Positions 21,287 through 31,720 of a stretch of 64,000 nt of DNA are shown piece by piece (positions within the stretch are counted from its first letter, which is position 1; each line of letters begins with the position of its first letter). This stretch comes from Apostichopus japonicus (Eukaryota > Echinodermata > Holothuroidea > Aspidochirotida > Stichopodidae): contig NC_092564.1 in the NCBI RefSeq assembly GCF_037975245.1, forward strand, positions 18,444,984 through 18,508,983. The letters are read 5' to 3'. Made by a program: the position numbers and the translations under genes. Below the pieces are notes generated by a model. The model did not search any database and was not told the origin of the DNA. It saw only the letters and a program-made list of their open reading frames with translations.

Positions 21287-22742
21287 ATTGAGAGTTTCCT
21301 CTTATGAATCTAACGTGAGTCAGTTGGTTTGTTTTTCGAGTGCTAGCCTACAGTAATTATTATTCGTGAGTGGAATAACATGTGATGTTCTTGTCTGTAT
21401 ACTGTCGCGTTATTACTTCCGTTAACTGCAGCATTGTCGCACACTCCCACTAGTTTCAATCCAATCAAAGTTGATAATACACGATGATATTACAAGCGCC
21501 ATAGACTTTTAATGTTAATTATCGCCTCAAAATATGAAGAATTGCAAGGTCAATATTGTCTAATAATAGAATTGCTGCTGCTGTGATTGGGCTCAAATTC
21601 TGGAGTCTTTCTCATCCGTATTTCATTCTCGCGGGCGCAAAGTGATTTTATTAAAGTCAATAGGATAATATCTTGATAGGAAGAAAGATGATATTACTTC
21701 CTCTTCAAGTTAAAGATAATATAATGGATTTTGAATCTTTATTACAGTGGCACAGCCACTATCAAGCAGAAACGCTGACAGAAATTAAAACCGTGAGACA
21801 GCTCATATAATATGCCTAAACAGATTGAGCCTAGGCCTAGATCGACCGCAACAGCAAAATGAGAGACATATAATGTATGGTTACTTGAGTTGAAATTGTT
21901 TTTATGTCCTCTACAGTGTATTCGATTGTAAGAAAGCATTCACGGAAATCCGTGTTTCTAGAAAATTACAGTTTAGGCGCGTATCTCCCTCCCCTCCCCC
22001 CCCCCCCCCCCTCTCCCTTCAACCCACAACAGAAATTGAAAGTAATTAGTAGCTAACTATGCCTCAGAGTGCACCATTTCACGTCTAAAAGTTCAATCTT
22101 TTTCTGTGAGACAAGACCCGGCCCCGTGAGATTTAGTTTCAACGAATCCCAGGGCCACACGTACCCCTCTATTGTTTTTTCTTTTAAATCCTAGGTCCGC
22201 CACTGTACTTCGATAACTCATGGAGGTAAAAACTGTTTTACCTCCATGGATAACTGAACCTTGGATTCTGAGATCAGGGAGTTGTTATGGAAACAACTCC
22301 CTGCTGAGATACATTGACAGCTACCAACACAAAACTCTAATTGTATCACATTCAAGGGAAATCTCAACAACCATGATAATTAATTAAAAGGAAAGCGGTA
22401 TAGCCTAAGTATCGCGTACCACAGGTAACATATCATTGCAACAACGTATGTATAACGTGGAGAACTGCTTTAACAGTGGCAGCCATAGTGAAATGCTTGT
22501 TGAAATTGAATTTTCTATTCTATAGGAGTTTTCTTTGCAAGACACTAAGCTATGACTCGCGGTCAGCCCTCTTTAAAGATTGGTGTACAACGTCGGAGAT
22601 TCACAATTAACAAAACAAATTTAAAAAAAAATCAGTTTTAATCGGCATTATATATGACTGAAGGCAATATCAAAAACCAACTTTCACTGTATGTTCATTA
22701 ATGCAGGTATAATACAAACTATAGTTATATTTTGCATGATAC
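21287..22742 (-). promoter_or_regulatory. Upstream region of the PNGase F-like gene
   Basis: The region immediately upstream of ATG 21286 should hold its promoter and 5' UTR. No convincing TATA box or CpG island is visible. It also contains a C-run at 21996-22011 and the recurring hairpin at 22275-22303. Boundaries are positional only. Confidence 0.3.
22275..22303. repeat. CAGGGAGTTGTT hairpin, copy 1
   Basis: CAGGGAGTTGTT and AACAACTCCCTG form a 12-bp perfect stem around a 5-base loop. Copies at 39237-39264 and 41977-42018. Confidence 0.8.
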
Positions 22743-22879
22743 CTGATCTCCGTATAATCTTTCACATGGCTTGCTGTATCAGTAATTAATTTTCCCTTTT
22801 GATCCAGGTTAGTCGAGTCCAGATTATTCTCAGCTAAGCCGTTACTTCCTGACAAATAAGCGACTCCCGACTCCATCAT
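22743..22879 (-). CDS. Possible first coding exon of an unidentified minus-strand gene
   Basis: ATGATGG start at 22879, 45 codons of balanced composition (MMESGVAYLSGSNGLAEN onward, ending VKDYTEI), then a good donor AG|GTATCA. It has no signal peptide or recognised domain, and I found no partner exon that continues it. It could be an unrelated gene whose later exons interleave with the PNGase F-like gene, or a chance frame. Confidence 0.25.
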
Positions 22880-23194
22880 TATGGGTCAATTATAATTCTA
22901 TAATAAGATTTGATTAAGTTTCGCATCTTGATTATTATAGATGCGCGCTAGCCGCTATCTGTAATTTAATATTCTAACCCATTTCTGTTTTACCCTCGCT
23001 GAAATCACTTGTTTGCATATACCAGTAGAGAGCGAGAGCAGTTCCATTATGTATTGATATAGACTTACTACATGAACTTCCCTTCTCGTACATAGTAAAT
23101 TATTAAATTCCTATCTTACTGCAAGGCGTCTTAAATCTGATACACTCACGGAAATATACTGCTCACGTAAATGTGAAAAATAAATACCCTGTTG

Positions 23195-23680
23195 CAGGGA
23201 CGTAGCCAGGGGAGAGGCAGGTGGGAGCGGCTTCCCCCCCCTCCGCCCCCCCTTCACTGTCGAAAATAATTATTACACTGCTAAATATAAAAGTTTATAT
23301 TGTCCATCAGTTAAGTTCGTCAAATGTATTAAAGTCCAGACATTGGACAATAAACAAGAATCATCCTACTGAAAAAAATTGTAAAAGAGCACTATTTTTG
23401 TCTTTCTGATATTATATATATAGCCTATGTAAAAGATCGAACATGTAAAAGAATAATTCAAACCGGAAACAAAATCTGCTGATAATATGATATAATATGA
23501 TAATGATGAAACTGGGAAGACATTGCACCAGATCGCATCTAAGGACCTTCAATAATTGTTCAAAAGATTCTCAAAAGGGGAGGGGGAAATCCCCATTCCC
23601 TTAGACCCGTCCCCAACATCAATCCCAAAATCTACTCCCCCCCCCCCCCCTTGCAAATTCCTGGCTACTTCGCTTCCCTG
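23195..23680. mobile_element. hAT-like nonautonomous DNA transposon (MITE)
   Basis: The left end CAGGGACGTAGCCAGG (23195-23210) is mirrored at the right by the complement of CAGGGAAGCGAAGTAGCCAG (ending 23680). Both ends run into G/C homopolymers just inside. The interior of about 490 bp has no transposase. TTG flanks both sides, but an 8-bp target duplication expected for hAT is not evident. Confidence 0.6.
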
Positions 23681-24660
23681 TTGTAATTGTTATAGCCATG
23701 CCATGCAGGAGGATAGATGTGTAGCATTTTACTTGCGACGTGAAATCTCAATAGCGCCATCTTAAACTTTTCACCTTTGGATAGCTGTCGGCGAGGCTGT
23801 AGGTAAAAAACTTTTCAATTAAAATAAAGCAACAATCGCCGTATCGTTATAGTGGACGTTAGCAGTTGTGCTTGAGAATAATAACCAATTTAATATGAAA
23901 AAGAATAAAGATAATCATATTTCAGCATTTCTTTAAAATTGGTATGACTGGTAGTAATTTCGGTGTGATAACTGTATTACACATTTTCGCAATGTACATA
24001 TTTCAAAAATACTGAAAGACGAATTTCACGTTAGCAATGACTCTGTATACAGTTAGATGATGCAAACTTGTTTGAGGAGGGGTGTGAAGGATGGGTGGAC
24101 GTATATAAGGCGCCTTTTGGTTATATTTTTCAACTATCACAATCCAGTGTAGCAACGATCTTTATCTTTATGGTTCAAATGATCCTGATTCACATATGCA
24201 CTTTATACCTAATTCCTGTCTTTTGTTACCTTCTTTAGTGTACACACTTACCTTTATACACATGTGTGATACGTGGAAAAGTTATTTGATCACCTTTACC
24301 ATCTTTATATTCCATATGGTGTATATCTCATATAGAGTAGGTTTATTGTGGTTGTTTACTATGCATGGATTTGTCGCACACTAAGGGTAATTGTTATATA
24401 GAGGCTGGGAATCGGTATTGTTAACCTTTGTAGGTTGTAGATTTTACAAGCGTAGGCGTAATTATAAAGTTCTTTCACTATGTAGTCACCACAGACTCAA
24501 TTGTACATAATCTGAAATGGGGATTAGATCATAACTATACAGCAAACATAAACGGTAATTAGGCTAATGGTGTAGTCCGTTGTCACAACTATAATTAACG
24601 TTGGGTGATATGCGTCATGGGGAGGGGGTACGAGGGTTCCCCTCCCGTTAAGAATATATG
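23681..24660. other. Non-coding intergenic stretch
   Basis: AT-rich DNA. A TATA-like GTATATAAGGCGCC at about 24102 precedes only short, unconvincing frames. No gene is supported. Confidence 0.5.
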
Positions 24661-24669
24661 TATATATAC

Positions 24670-24672
<3 letters not shown>

Positions 24673-24749
<77 letters not shown>
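24673..24749. repeat. (TA)n microsatellite
   Basis: Uninterrupted TA repeat of about 38 units, which yields spurious Tyr-Ile frames. Confidence 0.95.
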
Positions 24750-24753
<4 letters not shown>

Positions 24754-24939
24754 AGTATCTCTTTCGAGATCCGGCTTTAGGAATCACAAATGATTTCGAG
24801 TTGGTCAGCATCATGTTTGATCTCTAGAGTAAGGCAAAATATGTCACCAAAAACACAACTAGTATTGTTCGATACAGGTGACAAACGCCTACAGTGGAAT
24901 TACGACCTTCCTTACCGGTTTCGAACCTCTGGACATACA

Positions 24940-25062
24940 ATCAGCGTCCATAGCCTTGTGGTTAGGGTGTCCGCGTACAGAGCGGAAGGCCCGTGGTTCG
25001 AATCCCGGTGGAGGCTGAAAGTTTTTTCACTGTTCTTGATTTTCCAACTCATTACGATTTTC
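24940..25062 (+). repeat. tRNA-derived SINE head next to (TA)n
   Basis: CTTGTGGTTAGGGTGTCCGC, then GTACAGAGCGGAAGGCCCGT, then GGTTCGAATCCCGG is a tRNA-like A and B box with a perfect anticodon-type stem (TCCGC/GCGGA). The T stem is only partly paired, so it is not a functional tRNA. (TA)n blocks lie on both sides (24673-24749 and 25064-25090). A second B-box-like piece in reverse (TTCGAACCCGGGG) sits at 25088. Confidence 0.65.
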
Positions 25063-25090
25063 ATTTATATATATATATATATATATATTC

Positions 25091-28000
25091 GAACCCGGGG
25101 CCTCCCGCTATATATATAGATATATATTAGTGCAGTAAAGGCTTTCATTTTTAGCTTGTGTTATTCAATATGAGCTATTTGGAAGAAAGTATGAAATTTC
25201 CGATGTCTCTGTTTGTCACCAAAGTATACATTTTCTTTTATGGTAGTTCTTGGATATATTTTGACTTAACGACTTCCATATGTTCTTCCCTACGCCGCAG
25301 TAACCCTCTTGCAGTTTTCGCGTAGACAGACCATGTTGGATGGGATTCATTGATACCCTGGCTATTGTATTTGGGGATTTTCTTTTTCTTTCAAGAGTTT
25401 AAATTAAAAGAACTTCAACTCCCTAGTTAATATAGTAGCCTACGTCATAAGTATAGTTAAAGAGATTACCTACTATACAACGCTTATATACTGATTACAA
25501 TGATCGAAACATCACGTGGATTTCGAAACCACGCCGTTCGATGTATCATCCTCGTTACCAGTCTATTTAAATATGACGTCATCTATTTGAATAAAGGTTG
25601 GCTGAGCACTGAAGTGAGTTCGTCGTGCAGGTTATTGATTTACCAATAGAGAGCGCACAAAGCACTCCCATCCAATATGGTCTGTCGACGCGATACTATA
25701 ATTAGTGTAGCATACGTACGCTGTACCTTAATAAATAAATAAGTTTGACCGTACGAAACACGTTACATCCGGCTGAAAAGCAATATATTGTGTAAATTTT
25801 CCACTGTTGTGTGTACACGTGCACTATACGTTGCATTTACCTGGCACTAGGTTAAACTGCGCGCCATAATGAAGTTCTCTTCTGCATTCGATATCCAGTA
25901 TTTTCCATAAAACCTTCCTAGGTGGTTTGGGAAGTAAAGAATTTCGATTAAGAATACACATCGCTTTAATGAAGAAGGCTACACATATATAGGCCTACAA
26001 AGCGCGGCAGACGATGCTGCAGTGTATGACTACATTCGCTACAGTAAATTAATGACAATTCAAGGAGAATCAATCAACATTATACATGCTATAAGTGTAA
26101 GTCACTAAAGCGATAGTATAACAGACTGAACGGGAAACGACACTGATCGTTGTGTATAGCCTAATGAGCGGCCTAGCTATTAAGTATTACGTCATGTAGT
26201 GTTAATTTGGCTATAGTATTTGGAGATAAGACCGTACAACTTAACTTACAAATGAATTGCAACCTGCATGCATGCCCATGTATATATTTGTTTAGGTGGA
26301 TAGGCTTAGTATATAAAGCACGGATCTTGACAAACCACGCCGTGATATATACTTAGTTATATATAGCTCATACATGCTACTCACTTGAAAACTACCACTC
26401 GCGCAGGGTGGGTACCAACAGGAAAAATGAATATCTACTGTAATAACTCTGTTTCCAAAACAAGATTGTCACACCTAAGTTAATATCACCTTGACCACTA
26501 CGGTACCCCTTCGCTTCATTTCCAATTCCATAGAACTGATAATTGAGACATAAAACTATTTTGTGTCCGTATCGATCGGTCTTATGCATATTCAAATGTA
26601 TAAACACAAAAATATGCCAGTAACCACTTCGTCCCCCTTCCACTCTCCCTCTATTCCCCTTTCTACCCACTCCCTTTTCCATCCTCCCATGTTGTCCCTC
26701 ACCTTCCTCTATCCCTCTTCCTCCTCTTTTCCTTCCTCACACCACCTCTCCCTTTACTTACGCCTCAACCGTGATTCCTCTTTCAGACGAGCGCGGCATT
26801 GCAGCAAAATAGTTCCCCCCCCCCCCCCATCTTGTTTATGTACTGCCCTCACCGTGATCAGTGTACAATATTTACCCATCACTCATATAGTAAGCACTCA
26901 TCATTTCCCGTACCGTCCTTTGTTGGTGTCGTCCTTTGTGTTAAACATATAAAATCTTTTAACAAAGCTTTAAATATTGCCAGAGTATATATGTCTGACG
27001 CGTTGTTTACGGCCCATTGTTTGATTGTAACAAAATGTCTACCAGCATATAAACTAATGAATGTTGATTGATGTCAGCATATAGGTTACAACGTGTATCA
27101 TTGTAGAACTTTCTTCTGTTTTGGATATAAAACATCTCAGGCTGAATTTCATGTGAAAAGATACATACATCACTGATCTGTCCACTAGTCCACTCAATCG
27201 CACCAGCAAACGGGGACACTTTAGGCTACAATAACTTACTATAAACAGATTAAAATTTTCCATGTATGTATCAACAAATCATAATAGGAGTTGTGATTCT
27301 CGCAGTTTTCAGTGTTGGTTTAACTTCACGCAATTGTTAGTAGAAATAATGGGTTGTAACTATGTTGTATTAATATTATTATATTATGTCCAATCCAGTA
27401 GATGACTAAAGCATGCCATGGCTTCGTCAAAGTAATATTATTAGCTTTATAAATATTAACCCAAAGTCAGGCCATGAGGCCATTTTTCTTCATTCCCATA
27501 CCACCTTGCGTTATCGAGAACTGTATAAGTCACGTTTATAATGTTATGATGATGTCATAGTTAAGCTTAGATCTCACTTGCAAACGCATACCTGCGGTTG
27601 AAACTCTGCCACTGCTTTGTCTCATGAATATTAATCACCTTTTGCTGGTATTGAGAATATTTCTCCTTTTTTTGTTTGTGTGTCACGGTGTCATGCGGCA
27701 ATACAGTTTATATGCAAGCGCAAACGTGGCCTCGTAACTTGTATAGTACATATCATATACATTACTATGTGAGTCCTCGTTTTATGCAAATGAACACAGG
27801 TACTCACACAAGCTCTGGCATAGAAAGTGACTTCTCTTAAATACGCGTGCGTTCATAATGTGTATCAAATGGAATAATTCTGCAAGCAGCATTGTCAGGT
27901 TGTATAAGATATATGTTACATTAGTTTCAAAACGACATGAAGGGGATGAATGGTGATCAGAGATTCGGAAGCCAAGGTTTAGGTGTACTTAAAGTCCGTT

Positions 28001-28480
28001 TTGTATGCTAGTGTTTTCTTTTCTTCTATTTTTCTCCTTCTTCTACTTCTTCTTCTTTAACCCTATTTCTCATCAACAGGACTTAGTGCGTACAGAGGAA
28101 GGCCGCATGTTAGTGATTCATGTTCTGTGCGTGATCTCTACACTCATCTGAAAGATTTGCGGAAGCCGAGTATTTCGTACTACGTTTGTCACTATATAAT
28201 TATGATAGAGTGCGTGTGCCATCACGAGTGCGTTTGTCACAATCCTGATTGTAGCTAATCCACTGCAACTATTTAGTGCACCTGCACGCATTGTGACGAA
28301 GCCACTGATTGTTGGCGAATGCATTTATTATTGTATACCCCAGATCCTCTCGGCCGCCGTATTGTATTGATCTCGTTGCATGAGAAACATATAGACTGTC
28401 GTTTACATTACGTCGCAACTATGTATATGTATGTGACTCAGTCGAGCCACGCAGGCAATAATGTCGTTGTACTCATAGTA
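25091..28480. other. Gene-poor intergenic stretch
   Basis: AT-rich DNA with a C/T-rich segment at 26625-26760 and a C-run at 26816-26828. Open frames are short and lack splice context or recognisable domains. Nothing else is supported. Confidence 0.5.
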
Positions 28481-28486
28481 CGTAGG

Positions 28487-28501
28487 CCAATACTATATAA
28501 A
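28487..28501 (+). promoter_or_regulatory. CCAAT plus TATA-like element before a hairpin
   Basis: CCAATACTATATAAAGG places TATATAAA about 28 bp upstream of the hairpin at 28522, the usual distance from TATA to a transcription start. Could be chance in AT-rich DNA. Confidence 0.3.
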
Positions 28502-28521
28502 GGCCCTATACACCACAACTA

Positions 28522-28597
28522 GCACATTTCTAAAAATTACAGTATTTGACCTATGAATTCATAGGTCAAGTGCTGTAATTTTTTTGTAGAAATGTGC
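28522..28597. repeat. Near-perfect 76-bp palindrome / hairpin
   Basis: The left arm GCACATTTCTA ... AAAATTACAG ... TTGACCTAT and the right arm (its complement) meet at GAATTC with almost no loop. Differences are a short A insertion in the right arm and two mismatches (TAT versus CAC). It could be a pre-miRNA-like hairpin, a tiny foldback element or a cruciform site. Confidence 0.8.
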
Positions 28598-28983
28598 ACT
28601 TCGTTTACAGAATCTCTCGGAGGGGTCGATAAATACAGGGTAGCCTAAATGGTTTTCGATAGTTTAAAATTCAATGCCATATGTCGTTGGAGTATCGGAA
28701 TACATAACTTGCTGACATCACGCACAGTCGCGGAACTCACCCTCGGTCTCTCACAAACCAATACATCAACGACATGACGGGATTGCAAAAATGGTGTGTA
28801 GACCACGTGTTTAGGTCTCTTAAGTGTCACAAATATGGTATATATCAATATGCATGGGGCAGGGTTACATGATTTTATAGGTCTATCGTTGCCACAAACG
28901 TGTAACACGCTAAATAATTAGCAGCATTTTATCAAACGTACTTTTCTTAGAAGTCTGAGTCTCTCCCAGATTCTAAAAAAGTA

Positions 28984-29299
28984 CATGGTTCTGAAGGGAC
29001 AGACGAGTTGCAGACTCAGCGTGTTCGTATAACACGACAACACGTCAAAAAATATATGATTTCTGTCGAGTTGACAAGTGACGTCAAGTCGGAAATACTC
29101 GCCAAGGTAAAACATGATCGTAACTTGTAAACTGGACAAAACTCATAATTTTGACGTGTTATGAAGTAACGCGCAACTCGACAATTTAATCATTTTTCGT
29201 CAAGATGTAACGTTAGCGTAATTCGTCAACTCGGATTTTTTTGTGCTGTGTTATACGAATGCGCTAAGTCTACAACTCGCCTGTCCTGTCAGAACCACG
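28984..29299. mobile_element. Foldback MITE with long terminal inverted repeats
   Basis: The left end from 28986 (TGGTTCTGAAGGGACAGACG, then AGTTGCAGACTCAGCG, TTCGTATAACAC) matches the complement of the right end up to 29297 for about 60 bp with few differences. The inner sequence is also partly self-complementary (AACACGTCAAAA versus TTTTGACGTGTT; CGAGTTGAC). No ORF. No clear target duplication. Confidence 0.8.
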
Positions 29300-31650
29300 G
29301 TAAGAAAAAGGGATAAAATGTCATGACTTGAAAGAGGGAAAGTTTTTTGTTCGGATAAGAGATTTGTTCGATTTCATATATTAGTGACTATAAGTTTCCC
29401 TTCTCTCCCTTCTGTTACTGTAAAAGTCCCTTCTGTTACTGTTACCGTACTTGTCATTCAGCCTCTGGAGAAGATCCTTCTAGTATCGAAACGTCAGGCC
29501 CTCTTCATTTTACACATTCTCTTACACATGCTCTTTAGTGGTATACACAGTTTGCTATTATAAAAGTTTTGTTTTATTTTGACTATAATAGTGTCCTCTT
29601 CTAATAATTACCGTCTCCGTAATGAACTTTAAAGCGACGCGAATTGCGTTCTTCGCTACCATGGTTTGTATATACCCCATACTTCATACGTCTACCCAAC
29701 ATAAAGCGTGCACGGGCACGAAAAAAACCCAGACAAATTGATCATCTCTTAACTCCTGCAGTCCCATAACATCGAGACTGTATAACCCATGTGACCACGC
29801 CGGTCACACTTCAGGTGAAGTGGCCTATCTCGCGTCCCTTAGGAAAGTTAATAAATACTGCACATGAGGCTGCTTCCAGTTTGTAGGTCTGTGGTAGGTC
29901 CATAGCATAGAATGCTAAGCTGGATCGAAGCGCATCAGTAGTCCCGTGTGAGCATCTATATATAGAGAGATATACACCTCAGTATTTCTGCAATGAGGTG
30001 TAACAATGGTGTGATTAACAACAAATGTCCATTGAGAAGTTTTCCAGCGCAAATCGATATCCGGTCCACGCCGTGCACGTGGTGGATTTAATACGGTACA
30101 TTGGGGTTACTTAAGCCTTTATACACACTGCACAAGGCAGCGTGGTCAATAATTCTCTGTGAAATGCTAAAAGTGTATACCACTCGACATGATGCCTGTA
30201 TGTGATAATTATATCATCCGTATATTGGGGAAAGTATATGGGAACTGCGATATAGGGTTACATTGAATAAGTTCACTCCATAGGTGTAACAAATAAGTGA
30301 ATAAATTAAACACATGCATGATAAATTAATCTCTAAATTGAAATGCAAAATTTCATTTTGGTCTTAAGATGGAACTACTTTTCTTTTAACCCTCTTTTTG
30401 TGGACTGGTATGTTCTTTGCCGAAATCGCCGACAGTGAACGGCAAACCTTAAAGTTTGTGTTCTTAACTAATATTCCAGAACAAAATGCACGGGTTGTTA
30501 CAATCACGCATGTACCTCAGTGCCTGCACGTAGACCATATATATGTTATATACTGTTTAAGAAAAATTCGCCCTGGAAAGAACCTGGGCACGAAAACCAA
30601 ACTACCGAACGCCTGATCCGCTCTCAACCCCAGTCCCCTTGCATCGGGACTGTGACTGTGTGATCATCGTCGGGTGTGTATCACCATTCCCCTCGAAAAG
30701 GAACAGATACAACACATACTACAGATACTACCATATATGTTATATACATATAGCCTACCTGAACAATAGTGATACTGTAGAAAAGTTGCGTGATTTCCCA
30801 GGTTCTCAATTTGCATGCTTTGGTGAACACACTATACCCCGGTGACCGTACAGGTTGTCTGATCTATATGCTTCGTTGATTCACAATGATGGCACTCAGA
30901 GTCACCGTCTGTAACGTCACGCCGATAAAGTATAGCCGGGAGTCTAGGTCCTTTCAAGTATAGACTTATGATGTCACTTCATTGTTTGAGTTTAGGCTCA
31001 CAAAGGTTTATATAAATCGCGGAGAAAATTTCACCTTCACGACTTCGTTGTTACGATCAATTTTCACTTTTTTTTTTCTTTTTTTTTTCCTGAAAATCCT
31101 GACCAACGTCCAGGCTCGTTTAAATGTTCACTCAGTGTTGGAAAAAAGTTTTGATATCCAACGTGAAGGCTTTCCGTTCTGGAACTTGGGAAATTACCCT
31201 TACGTTTGATGCTGGTCGTCTCGTACACAATATCGTGAGTGACATGTAATGCCATGTGACAGGAAGTAATAAAGAATGAAACCAAAACAGGCTAAATAAA
31301 CAAGCAATGCGGTACATCTTAATAACAATATTCTGGAATATAACCTTTCCCGTCTTATAAACAGCAATTATATCCTGTCTATCGTTTACTTAGTGTTGTT
31401 ATTATCCTTCCATACGCCAAACGTGCAAGATATATGAACACAAGAGTTGATCACGGCGATCTCACCAAATATCGCTATTCAAAACTATATACGTATACAT
31501 AAAGTTAAGGAGGTATTCCGCATACATCAGTCATATGAGTTAATTTTGGACAGAACGAGAGGCTTACGAAATAAACCCAAACAATCTATAATGATCATAT
31601 TTATATATCCAGCTTTGTATAGTAGATGACAGGGGTAACAGTGAAGAATG
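29300..31650. other. Non-coding intergenic stretch
   Basis: Contains stem-loop motif copy 3 (29462-29506) and a T-rich run near 31064-31090. No exon with splice sites and a sensible reading frame was found. Confidence 0.5.
29462..29506 (+). repeat. Stem-loop repeat motif, copy 3
   Basis: CCTCTGGAGAA, then GATCCTTCTAGTATC (29473-29487), then GAAACGTCAGGCCCTCTT. The three-copy comparison suggests the consensus CCTCTGAAGAA-GATCCTGCTAGGATC-GAAACGTCAGG. Confidence 0.65.
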
Positions 31651-31654
31651 CCCC

Positions 31655-31720
31655 GATCCCTCCCCGCGCGGCCCCGAGACCCCGCAACCCCGCGGCCCCG
31701 AGACCCCGCGGCCCGCGCTG
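31655..31720. repeat. Isolated GC-rich minisatellite
   Basis: Two copies of GCGGCCCCGAGACCCCGC separated by AACCCC and flanked by GCGCG, in otherwise AT-rich DNA. About 85% GC over 65 bp. Confidence 0.75.

Noticed and set aside
21975-22203. Second MITE with CAGT...ACTG ends
   Set aside because: The right end (complement of CAGTGGCGGACCTAGG) looks like a hAT-type terminus, but the proposed left end matches too poorly and no target duplication is visible.
24090-24384. TATA-like box with a downstream 62-codon frame
   Set aside because: TATA-like strings are frequent in this AT-rich DNA, and the frame has no coding signature or splice sites.
24946-25018. Possible functional tRNA
   Set aside because: The anticodon-type stem is good, but the T stem has mismatches and an A at position 34 would be unusual; better explained as a SINE head.
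24524-25119. Tyr-Ile-rich frames and a VSAYRAEGPWFESRW-type peptide
   Set aside because: The first is (TA)n, the second the translation of a tRNA-derived SINE head.
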